In this document: one piece after another, positions 1 to 5,158 of the stretch
How the letters are laid out: each line of letters opens with the position of its first letter
How positions within the stretch are numbered: the first letter of the stretch is position 1
Origin: Clostridia bacterium
GTDB lineage: Bacteria; Bacillota; Clostridia; Oscillospirales; Acutalibacteraceae
Length of the DNA: 5,461 bases
Reading direction: 5' to 3'
Assembly: GCA_017502965.1 (NCBI GenBank)
Contig: JAFVTZ010000092.1
Location: 1-5,461, forward strand
Notes under the pieces: generated by a model
What the model saw: the letters and a program-made list of their open reading frames with translations, nothing else
Database searches by the model: none
What the model was told of the DNA's origin: nothing
Translations under genes and position numbers: made by a program

Positions 1-355
1 CGTCTCTGAAAATGCGGTCTATCATATTGCCGATTCCGCCAAAAACAACAAGGCTGAGCGCCCAGAAAACAAGACGGCTTTTCTTCGCAACTTTTAGTAA
101 AATCACTACACAAGCCCCCATCAGCACAACGGAAAAAATGAGCAAAATCCAAGTGTGACCGCTGAGCATTCCCCAAGCTCCGCCTGTATTATGGATATAA
201 ACAAAGTTTATAAATCCTTTTAGAAAATCGCGGGATTCATAAAGCGAAAAGTTAAGGTTTACAAGATATTTCGTATATTGGTCTATACCCAAAACCGCAA
301 CTGAGCAAATAAGCGCTAAAACGCAGGACAAAAACCCTGATTTTTCTTTATTCAT
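1..355 (-). CDS. lspA: Lipoprotein signal peptidase II LspA (3' part outside window)
   Basis: This is the first 118 codons of prolipoprotein signal peptidase, the membrane aspartyl protease that cleaves the signal peptide of lipoproteins after lipidation of the +1 Cys. My translation from the ATG at 355 shows family motifs in order: a first hydrophobic helix (about residues 8-24) ending in DQYTK (25-29, family DQxTK), NTGGAWG (56-62, family NxGxAFG), a second helix (about 69-87), and GGIGNMIDR (106-114) in a third. The two catalytic aspartates (D124 and D143 in the Pseudomonas enzyme) lie beyond the window edge, so catalytic competence cannot be judged. The ATG lies 8 bp inside the end of divIVA and has GAGGA five bases upstream. 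An in-frame ATG at 361 has its GAGG directly abutting it, so 355 is preferred. Trp at the usual Phe of the NxGxAFG motif is a mild variation. Identification is firm; only the C-terminus is unseen. Confidence 0.95.
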   Translation of the reverse strand, partial: MNKEKSGFLSCVLALICSVAVLGIDQYTKYLVNLNFSLYESRDFLKGFINFVYIHNTGGAWGMLSGHTWILLIFSVVLMGACVVILLKVAKKSRLVFWALSLVVFGGIGNMIDRIFRD

Positions 356-1088
356 CGTCATCCTCGATTACACTGAAAGGTTTTGTATCATCATCAGACG
401 AAACATCTTCCTGCAAAGGCATTACAGGAACTTTCATTGCCTCTTTAACAAAGTCAAGAGGGTCAGGAGTTTTATCAACCGCAGTTGCAACAACCTGAGC
501 TATATATTTCGGGTCTGTAGGTACAGAATCCGGAAGAGTAGACAGAATTTCAAGATGCTCCTTATACTTAGCCGAAACACTTGCCTTAAATGCAGCTATT
601 TCCATTTTGAGTTTATCAAACAAAAGTTGCTGCTTTTCAACACTGTCCTGAGCAGCAAGAGCCATACTGTCAGCCTTTAGTTTTGCGGTATTGACCATCT
701 GGGAAAGTTCTTTTTCAAGCTCGCTCTTTCTTTCCTGAGCCTTGAGTTCAAATGCGGCAGAAAGTTCCTTTTCGCGAGCGGTAATAACTGCAATATTAGC
801 CTCAGCATTTCTTACAATTTCATCGCTTTTTTCTTTTGCTTCTGCAACTATATTGTCAGCAAGTTTCTGAGCGCTGAGCAACACATTCTGAATACTCGAC
901 TGAGAATCTTTCAACTCTGAAATCTCAGTTTCAAGACTTTCAACCTTTGCCTGAAAATCTTTTATAATACGTTCAAACTGAGCATAATCGGCTTCAACTT
1001 TATCAAGCAGTATCTCAACTTCTTCCTGCTTGTATCCACTCATTGACTTTGAAAACTTAACATTTCTTATCTCGGCCGCACTAAGCAT
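348..1088 (-). CDS. divIVA: DivIVA-family cell polarity/division protein
   Basis: A 246-residue DivIVA-family protein, which assembles on concave membrane at poles and septa and recruits division or polarity partners. The N-terminal lipid-binding domain (about 1-50) matches the family: IRNVKFSKSMSGYKQEEVEILL aligns with IHNKxFxxxFRGYDEDEVNEFL, including the conserved Gly-Tyr (18-19). Long coiled-coil segments rich in Glu, Lys, Ala and Gln follow (about 35-180). A Pro-containing linker (185-225) and a very acidic tail ending DDDE complete it. It is longer than the 164-residue B. subtilis protein, mainly through an extended central coiled coil. The residues that insert into the membrane in B. 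subtilis (Phe17-Arg18) are Met16-Ser17 here, with Lys14 kept nearby, so membrane affinity may differ. It starts 12 bp after the ylmH stop, with a good ribosome site, and overlaps lspA by 8 bp. Stop codon is TAA. Confident in the family; the exact partners are unknown. Confidence 0.93.
   Translation of the reverse strand: MLSAAEIRNVKFSKSMSGYKQEEVEILLDKVEADYAQFERIIKDFQAKVESLETEISELKDSQSSIQNVLLSAQKLADNIVAEAKEKSDEIVRNAEANIAVITAREKELSAAFELKAQERKSELEKELSQMVNTAKLKADSMALAAQDSVEKQQLLFDKLKMEIAAFKASVSAKYKEHLEILSTLPDSVPTDPKYIAQVVATAVDKTPDPLDFVKEAMKVPVMPLQEDVSSDDDTKPFSVIEDDDE
361..365 (-). promoter_or_regulatory. Ribosome binding site of lspA
   Basis: GAGGA on the minus strand lies five bases before the ATG at 355, inside the last codons of divIVA, which encode its acidic end. 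Its spacing favours the ATG at 355 over the in-frame ATG at 361. lspA translation is probably coupled to that of divIVA. Confidence 0.6.
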
Positions 1089-1094
1089 AATTTT

Positions 1095-1102
1095 CCACCT
1101 CT
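1095..1102 (-). promoter_or_regulatory. Ribosome binding site of divIVA
   Basis: AGAGGTGG on the minus strand, six bases before the divIVA ATG at 1088. Its first bases overlap the TAG stop of ylmH (1101-1103), so a ribosome finishing ylmH sits on this site. It supports the chosen divIVA start. Confidence 0.7.
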
Positions 1103-1835
1103 AAGAATATTTTTTAAATTTTAGTATAATCCGGTTTTTACGGGTTCTGCCGTCAATACCGTCTATTATGAATTTACCTTTACCTCTGATTGTAACCGCA
1201 TCTGCATCAGATACAGTTTTAGTTGCTTTTTCACAAACAACAGAATTGATGCTAACCAATCCTTGCGAAATGAGTTGACCCGCAACCGACCTTGAAACAC
1301 CCGCCAAAGCGCTTACCACACAGTCAAGCCGTTCTGATGCAACAGTAACACTATGCTCTGTCATAGAATCTTTCTGCGGCAATAAGGAATCACAGCCGAG
1401 GGTGATTTTAACACCCGTTCTGCCAACCTTTTCAAGTTGGGATGTAATATATCCTGCAACCTCATCGCTTACAAAGGCAACAGCTCTACCCTCTTCTATC
1501 AGAATATCTCCGACCGCTTCCCTTTTAAGACCAAGCCCCATAAGGCTTCCCAAAAAATCGCGGTGATGCAAAACATCGGTCTTACGGTAAACAAAAGTAA
1601 CCGCCATTATCGGAAAAACATATTCTTGGGTGTATTCAGGAAAACAGCCGAGAAATACCCTCTCGGCATCGCTGTATCCACCGTCAAAAGCGAAATTAAC
1701 ATCGGTTTTTGAGAGAATTTTTTCAGTAAAAAACGCTTCTTCTCTTGATAAAAAACCTAAGAATTTCGGTCTGTTTGTCCTTCGTGATATTTCGGCAGTA
1801 TCTTCAATTCTGGCTTTAAGAATTTCGGTTTCCAT
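1101..1835 (-). CDS. ylmH: YlmH, S4-domain RNA-binding protein
   Basis: A 244-residue YlmH-family protein. The family is an RNA-binding protein of the ylm cluster. B. subtilis YlmH has been linked to ribosome-associated quality control, where it binds stalled 50S subunits carrying peptidyl-tRNA; whether that applies here is inference. The N-terminal and middle domains carry the family signature HRDFLGSLMGLGLKREAVGD (91-110). The C-terminal S4 domain (about 167-225) shows ERLDCVVSALAGVSRS, then the LISQGLVSIN hairpin and the VTIRGKGKF strand. Length is close to the roughly 255-residue family norm. The ATG overlaps the sepF stop by one base (TAATG). The nearest purine-rich sequence, GAGAG, is about 15 bases upstream, too far for a good ribosome site, so translation probably depends on termination-reinitiation after sepF. 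The stop is TAG. In many relatives ylmG sits between sepF and ylmH; it is absent here. Confidence 0.93.
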   Translation of the reverse strand: METEILKARIEDTAEISRRTNRPKFLGFLSREEAFFTEKILSKTDVNFAFDGGYSDAERVFLGCFPEYTQEYVFPIMAVTFVYRKTDVLHHRDFLGSLMGLGLKREAVGDILIEEGRAVAFVSDEVAGYITSQLEKVGRTGVKITLGCDSLLPQKDSMTEHSVTVASERLDCVVSALAGVSRSVAGQLISQGLVSINSVVCEKATKTVSDADAVTIRGKGKFIIDGIDGRTRKNRIILKFKKYS

Positions 1836-2299
1836 TAAAGGTAAATTTTACTCTCGTCAAATTCATCAAGCATAAGTTCGCCCATCATATCAACGCCATT
1901 AGGAACTATAAGGAAGGTTGCTTTTGATACCTTGCGCAAAATTCCGTGATTTGCGTATGTAGCGCCGCTTAAAAAGTCTACAATTCTTCTTGAGAGATCT
2001 TTGTCAGCAGACTCAAGATTCAAAACAACTGTTTTTCTGTCATTCAAATGGTCTGCAATGGCTGTAACATCATCATACCTGTCAGGCTTTACAAGAACAA
2101 CCTGCATCTGACTTGGATTAAAACTTACAGTCTTTGATTTACCGCCAACAATGCGAGGTGTAGATTCCGCACGCTTTACAGGCTCTGACTGAACGGGTTT
2201 TCTCTTTTCCTCTTTCTCAGCCACCTCTTCAAACTCCTCGTCGAATTCATCCTCCTCAGGAATGGTAAGAATGTTTTTTATGCTGTCTAAAAGTCCCAT
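1835..2299 (-). CDS. sepF: SepF, FtsZ-anchoring cell division protein
   Basis: A 154-residue SepF, the protein that tethers FtsZ filaments to the membrane and shapes the septum. Three parts are visible. The N-terminal amphipathic membrane-targeting helix is MGLLDSIKNIL (1-11). A charged, mostly acidic disordered linker spans about 14-62. The folded SepF core (DUF552) runs about 65-137, with KPDRYDDVTAIADHL (71-85), VVLNLE (91-96), RRIVDFLSGATYA (104-116) and FLIVP (129-133). Gly112 in FLSG matches the glycine involved in dimer contacts in B. subtilis SepF. A tail of about 17 residues ends in KIYL. Length is close to that of the B. subtilis protein (about 151). A strong ribosome site, AAAGGAG, precedes the ATG in the 30-bp gap after yggS. 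It shares its stop with the ylmH start (TAATG). All landmarks are intact. Confidence 0.95.
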   Translation of the reverse strand: MGLLDSIKNILTIPEEDEFDEEFEEVAEKEEKRKPVQSEPVKRAESTPRIVGGKSKTVSFNPSQMQVVLVKPDRYDDVTAIADHLNDRKTVVLNLESADKDLSRRIVDFLSGATYANHGILRKVSKATFLIVPNGVDMMGELMLDEFDESKIYL

Positions 2300-2307
2300 T
2301 TTTTCTG

Positions 2308-2314
2308 CTCCTTT
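2308..2314 (-). promoter_or_regulatory. Ribosome binding site of sepF
   Basis: AAAGGAG on the minus strand, eight bases before the sepF ATG at 2299. It lies in the longest intergenic gap of the window (2300-2329, 30 bp). The rest of that gap is A/T-rich, with no promoter or terminator hairpin that I can defend. Confidence 0.75.
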
Positions 2315-2329
2315 TAATTATTTAAAAAT

Positions 2330-3037
2330 TTAATATATCCGTCTGCCGAACAAAGCCGTTCCAAGACGGACAAGTGTGGCACCTTCTTCAATAGCAATAT
2401 CAAAATCGTCCGACATTCCCATTGACAGAATCTCCATACTACTATTATCTATTTTTTCTGCTCCAATGTCAATAAACAGTTTGTACATTTTTCTAAAATA
2501 TTTGCGGTTTTGCTCCATATTTTCGCAAATAGGCGGAATTGCCATAAGACCTTTGATAAAAAGATTATCAAAAGCTGCGATTTCTTTTACTGCCGACAAC
2601 AAATTTTCAGGTGTAAAACCCCATTTTGATTCTTCGCCGCCAATGTTGACTTCGAGCAAAATATCCATTACAATATCCTGCTTTTTTGCCTGTTTTGAAA
2701 TTTCCTTTGCAAGTTTTATGGAATCCACCGACTGAATAAGCTCAACCTTATCAATAATATCTTTTACCTTGTTGGTTTGCAGATGACCGATAAAATGTCT
2801 GTGAGCCCCGACAACATCGTCATTTTTAAGTAGCAGTTCCTGCACCTTATTTTCACCGATATATGATATTCCTCTTGAAATGGCATAATTTATAGTTTTA
2901 ACATCTACCGTTTTGGTAGCCGCAAGTAAGGTTATATCTTCCGTTTTTCTGCCTGAACGCTTTGCGACAGATTCGAGTCTTTGCATTATCGCATCAAAAT
3001 TCAGGTCAAATTCCTTAGCTGATAATTTTTCCGTCAT
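2330..3037 (-). CDS. yggS: YggS/YlmE-family PLP-binding homeostasis protein
   Basis: A 235-residue YggS-type (PROSC/YBL036C) alanine-racemase-fold protein that binds pyridoxal 5'-phosphate and buffers B6 and amino-acid metabolism; no catalytic reaction is established for the family. The PLP lysine is Lys42 in LLAATKTVD. Further family motifs are YIGENKVQE, HFIGHLQTNKVKDI, the QSVDS strand, GLMAIPP, and the phosphate-binding end LSMGMSDDFDIAIEEGATL followed by VRLGTALFG near the C-terminus. The frame also has an ATG at 3070 that would add 11 residues. I chose 3037 because AAGGGGA lies about ten bases upstream, the product then has the family length, and the 3070 ATG has no ribosome site. With this start the gene overlaps the end of the HlyD-like gene by 23 bp. 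This is the ylmE position beside sepF in Gram-positive ylm clusters. Stop is TAA. Confidence 0.94.
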   Translation of the reverse strand: MTEKLSAKEFDLNFDAIMQRLESVAKRSGRKTEDITLLAATKTVDVKTINYAISRGISYIGENKVQELLLKNDDVVGAHRHFIGHLQTNKVKDIIDKVELIQSVDSIKLAKEISKQAKKQDIVMDILLEVNIGGEESKWGFTPENLLSAVKEIAAFDNLFIKGLMAIPPICENMEQNRKYFRKMYKLFIDIGAEKIDNSSMEILSMGMSDDFDIAIEEGATLVRLGTALFGRRIY

Positions 3038-4025
3038 AAAGATTTTTCCCCTTAACAACAACACTGTCATATAGTTTTAAAACATTGTTGTTTTCGTTCT
3101 TTTTATCGCAAATTATATAACTTTCGTTTGAATAAAGTATATCAACAGGCACAAAACTTATCTGCATTCCGCTAAGAACATAAACCCCTTTTTGAGATTC
3201 AACAACTCTCAACGCTTTTCTGTCAACTTTAAGTCCGTTATACTCGGCTTTAACCACCGTCATCGGACCGCTTCTCATTGCCGCCAATTCGCTGTTCATC
3301 TCATTGCAGGCAAAGAGTACCACCGCTTCTCCCGAAGTTTCGGATATATTTATTTTTTTAACCGTTACTGCAAGTTCGGGCGAGGATTTTACTGATGTAA
3401 TGATTTTCAAACTTTGTCCCTCTTTATAGTTGAGAGATTCGCTGATAGACATCTGAGCCGCAATATACCACTCATAATCCGAAACAATTTTTCCCACAAC
3501 CGAACTTTCATAATTTTTTGCAGAAGCGCTTTCCAGATATTCAGGAGTAAGTAAAGAAAGGTCTTGGCAGGTGAGCACCTGCTCATAACCGTCGGTCATA
3601 GAAACAAAATAACCCGATTCTGTTGCAAGTATTTTTCCTGTGGGAGATGGCAAAGAAGACGAAAGTGTTGTAAGCTGGGTATTGAGCAGTTCGAGTTGCG
3701 CTGAAAAATCACCCGTATTTCCCATAGCCGCCTGCCTGCGGTTTATTGCAGAAAGAAGCTTGTCCGCAGAAGCTGAAACCCCTGAAAAATTGCCGGTTGA
3801 AACCGAGAGCACTAATTCGTTTACCCTCTCGGTTACACGCGAATTTATAAGGTCAAGGTTTGCAGCATCTATATCATTATAACTTAAAATATCTTTAATA
3901 TCCGCTATCTTATTCTTAACATTTTCAATTTCAGTTACTGTTATTGAAGCTGATTCGCTGTCATAAATATTTGCTATAACTCCGTTTTTGGCAACACGGT
4001 TGCCGTCGGAAGTTACAAAGTGCAT
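3015..4025 (-). CDS. HlyD-like periplasmic-adaptor-type protein, body without its membrane anchor
   Basis: A 336-residue frame that begins with the ATG just after the interrupting stop. It has no signal peptide or membrane helix, so translated alone it would stay in the cytoplasm, unlike its family. Visible parts are a lipoyl-like half motif with a DGNRV turn (SDGNRVAKNGVIANIYD, 6-22), a helical, probably coiled-coil stretch (about 30-125), a second lipoyl-like half (KILATESGYFVSMTDGYE, 131-148), and beta-rich domains to the end. The C-terminal segment contains GLKVDRKALRV, GVYVLSG and LYDSVVVKGKNLYDGKII, which I recognise from HlyD-like proteins of Clostridia. A Shine-Dalgarno-like AGAGGTG ends two bases before the ATG, so re-initiation is possible. 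The 3' end overlaps yggS by 23 bp. Whether it transports anything is unknown; no ABC or RND partner gene is in the window. Confidence 0.72.
   Translation of the reverse strand: MHFVTSDGNRVAKNGVIANIYDSESASITVTEIENVKNKIADIKDILSYNDIDAANLDLINSRVTERVNELVLSVSTGNFSGVSASADKLLSAINRRQAAMGNTGDFSAQLELLNTQLTTLSSSLPSPTGKILATESGYFVSMTDGYEQVLTCQDLSLLTPEYLESASAKNYESSVVGKIVSDYEWYIAAQMSISESLNYKEGQSLKIITSVKSSPELAVTVKKINISETSGEAVVLFACNEMNSELAAMRSGPMTVVKAEYNGLKVDRKALRVVESQKGVYVLSGMQISFVPVDILYSNESYIICDKKNENNNVLKLYDSVVVKGKNLYDGKIIS
3047..3053 (-). promoter_or_regulatory. Ribosome binding site that decides the yggS start
   Basis: AAGGGGA on the minus strand lies about ten bases before the ATG at 3037, inside the 3' end of the HlyD-like coding sequence. 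The alternative in-frame ATG at 3070 is preceded only by an A/T-rich stretch with no purine run, so this site argues for the shorter yggS product. Confidence 0.6.
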
Positions 4026-4027
4026 AA

Positions 4028-4034
4028 CACCTCT
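4028..4034 (-). promoter_or_regulatory. Shine-Dalgarno-like sequence after the interrupting stop
   Basis: AGAGGTG on the minus strand lies directly after the TAA at 4035-4037 and two bases before the ATG at 4025. It pairs well with the 16S anti-Shine-Dalgarno end, but the spacing is short. The same bases also encode Arg-Gly-Val in the continuous frame, so the resemblance may be accidental. Confidence 0.4.
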
Positions 4035-4220
4035 TTATTCGGAATTAACAAGAATTTCATTGCGGACAATAATTCCTGAAATCTTAAAACCGTCAACCGC
4101 AGTGTAATATACCGCACTTTCGGTTTTAACAGGAGTGTAAACCGAAGAAACCACCTGATGAATTATAAATACAGCCGCTAATAATACTATTACACCTTTT
4201 AATACAGATGCGCCCTTCAT
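4035..4220 (-). CDS. N-terminal membrane-anchor fragment of HlyD-like protein
   Basis: A 61-residue product. Residues 7-27 form a hydrophobic membrane helix (VLKGVIVLLAAVFIIHQVV) with a Lys before it, giving a likely single-pass anchor with the rest outside. Residues 33-61 look like the first strands of a HlyD-type adaptor (AVDGFKISGIIVRNEILV). The start is well supported: the ATG overlaps the miaA stop as ATGA, and AAAGGAGG lies seven bases upstream. The chain ends at TAA (4035-4037), where the downstream frame continues in phase. On its own it would be an anchor with a stub, unlikely to do the job of the full protein. It could instead be a real small membrane protein, but the in-phase continuation makes a truncated gene more likely. 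Confidence 0.7.
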   Translation of the reverse strand: MKGASVLKGVIVLLAAVFIIHQVVSSVYTPVKTESAVYYTAVDGFKISGIIVRNEILVNSE

Positions 4221-5158
4221 CGGTTTTCCTCCTTTAAAAATTTATTTACAAGGCTTTCTGCCTCAAGATTGAGATTATCTGTCTTATCGGGATATATCCA
4301 GTTAATTCTGCTATCTCTTCGAAACCATGTCAGTTGGCGTTTGGCATAACGCCTTGTCTGCTGTTTTAAGAGTTCTGTTGCCTCTTCGAGAGAACATTCA
4401 CCTTTAAAATACCCGTAAAGTTCCTTATGACCAATTGCCTGAAAACAACCTTTTCCGCTATCTTGTTCATAGGTGGTTCTGGCTTCTTCAAGAAGTCCGT
4501 TCTGGAGCATTATATCTACCCTTTTGTTTATACGGTCATATAAAAGTTCCCTGTCGCTATAAGTAATTCCTATAACCAGAGGCTCAATAGGTGATTCATT
4601 TTTGTGCGAGAGTTCATTTTGCTCTGTTAAGGTTTTTCCCGTAGTTTCATAAACCTCAAAAGCACGGATTATTCTCCTGCGGTTGTTGGGATGCAGCCTT
4701 TCAGCAGAACAAGGGTCGAAAGCCGAGAGTTTTCTAAGCATTTCCTCTGCACCCAAAGTATCAAACTCTGTTTCAAGTTTCTGTCGGAGTTTAAGGTCTG
4801 TTTCTTCTTCGGTATACTCCGTATTATCAAGTAAAGACGAAATATAAAGCCCTGTTCCACCCACAATTATCGGCAGTTTTCCTTTTTCGGAGATTTCTAA
4901 AATCAGTTTTCTCGCAGATTTAACATAATCCGCAACCGAAAACTGCACATCCTTTTCAAGGAATTCGAGCATATAATGCGGTATGCCCTGCTTTTCTTCG
5001 GTATCAGGTGCCGCAGAGGCAATATGAATTCCTTTATATACCTGCATAGAATCGGCAGAAATTATCTCACCCGAAAACTTTTTTGCAAGTTCTATACTTA
5101 AACCTGTTTTTCCCGACGCCGTCGGTCCTACTATAAATATCGCTTTTATTTTCTTCAT
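4217..5158 (-). CDS. miaA: tRNA dimethylallyltransferase MiaA
   Basis: A 313-residue MiaA, which transfers a dimethylallyl group from DMAPP to N6 of A37 in tRNAs reading UNN codons, the first step towards ms2i6A. Motifs in order are the P-loop GPTASGKT (11-18), ISADSMQVYKG (33-43, with Asp36 at the catalytic-base position), the GIPHYMLEF segment (58-66), IIVGGTGLYISSLL (97-110), the HPNNRRRIIRAFEVYETTGK tRNA-contacting stretch (156-175), QAIGHKELYGYFKG (240-253) and QQTRRYAKRQLTWFRRD (266-282). Length is typical of the family. In the usual GTAKP element this protein has ASAAP (47-51), a small deviation near the active site. The ATG overlaps the mutL stop as ATGA, and its own TGA overlaps the next start the same way, so it is coupled on both sides. 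Adjacent mutL-miaA is a very common arrangement across bacteria. Confidence 0.97.
   Translation of the reverse strand: MKKIKAIFIVGPTASGKTGLSIELAKKFSGEIISADSMQVYKGIHIASAAPDTEEKQGIPHYMLEFLEKDVQFSVADYVKSARKLILEISEKGKLPIIVGGTGLYISSLLDNTEYTEEETDLKLRQKLETEFDTLGAEEMLRKLSAFDPCSAERLHPNNRRRIIRAFEVYETTGKTLTEQNELSHKNESPIEPLVIGITYSDRELLYDRINKRVDIMLQNGLLEEARTTYEQDSGKGCFQAIGHKELYGYFKGECSLEEATELLKQQTRRYAKRQLTWFRRDSRINWIYPDKTDNLNLEAESLVNKFLKEENR
4228..4235 (-). promoter_or_regulatory. Ribosome binding site of the HlyD-like gene
   Basis: AAAGGAGG on the minus strand, seven bases before the ATG at 4220, is the best Shine-Dalgarno site in the window. It lies within the last codons of miaA. It shows that translation of the HlyD-like gene from 4220 is, or recently was, under selection. 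Confidence 0.75.

Larger units (their letters stand above)
3015..4220 (-). pseudogene. HlyD-like membrane-anchored adaptor gene interrupted by one in-frame TAA
   Basis: This entry spans the two reading frames listed separately at 4035-4220 and 3015-4025. They lie in the same frame (starts 195 bases, 65 codons, apart) and are separated only by TAA and three sense codons (Arg-Gly-Val). Read through, the locus is a 401-residue protein with normal HlyD-type organisation: N-terminal membrane helix, a lipoyl/barrel-sandwich half before a helical region, the second half after it, then beta-barrel domains and a family-like C-terminal end. The stop falls in the first beta strands, where RNEILVNSE-stop-RGVMHFV would continue as one segment up to a DGNRV turn. 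No second stop or frameshift is present, so any damage is recent, or the stop is bypassed. Alternatives are a sequencing or assembly error, readthrough, or two separately translated chains. The function of this clostridial HlyD-like family is not established; an envelope role is inferred from the anchor and fold. Confidence 0.7.

Noticed and set aside
1759..1829. A 12-base direct repeat, AAGAATTTCGGT at 1759-1770 and 1818-1829
   Set aside because: Both copies are inside the start of ylmH and encode different residues in different frames. There are only two copies and no associated structure, so chance is the simplest reading.
1437..1875. Two overlapping plus-strand open frames (91 and 81 residues) opposite ylmH
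   Set aside because: They are antisense to a well-supported gene, have no recognisable motifs, and overlap each other in different frames.
2300..2340. A/T-rich stretch before sepF as a possible internal promoter
   Set aside because: It has TATATT-like bases but no convincing paired -35 and -10 elements with proper spacing; A/T richness alone is not enough.
2376..2735. A 119-residue open frame on the plus strand
   Set aside because: It lies entirely opposite yggS, whose motifs are intact, and resembles no family. It is an antisense shadow.
3038..3070. An 11-residue N-terminal extension of YggS starting from the ATG at 3070
   Set aside because: There is no ribosome site before 3070, the extension is not family-like, and it would lengthen the overlap with the upstream gene to 56 bp. 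The ATG at 3037 has AAGGGGA upstream.
3192..3882. Plus-strand open frames of 67 and 80 residues opposite the HlyD-like body
   Set aside because: Low-complexity shadows with no family resemblance; the minus strand carries coherent coding sequence here.
4035..4037. Reassigned stop codon or alternative genetic code explaining the HlyD interruption
   Set aside because: TAA also terminates divIVA, sepF, yggS and the body frame at sensible protein ends, and TGA and TAG also end genes here, so the code is standard.
4669..4866. A 65-residue minus-strand frame inside miaA
   Set aside because: It is out of frame with miaA, whose conserved motifs continue through this region.
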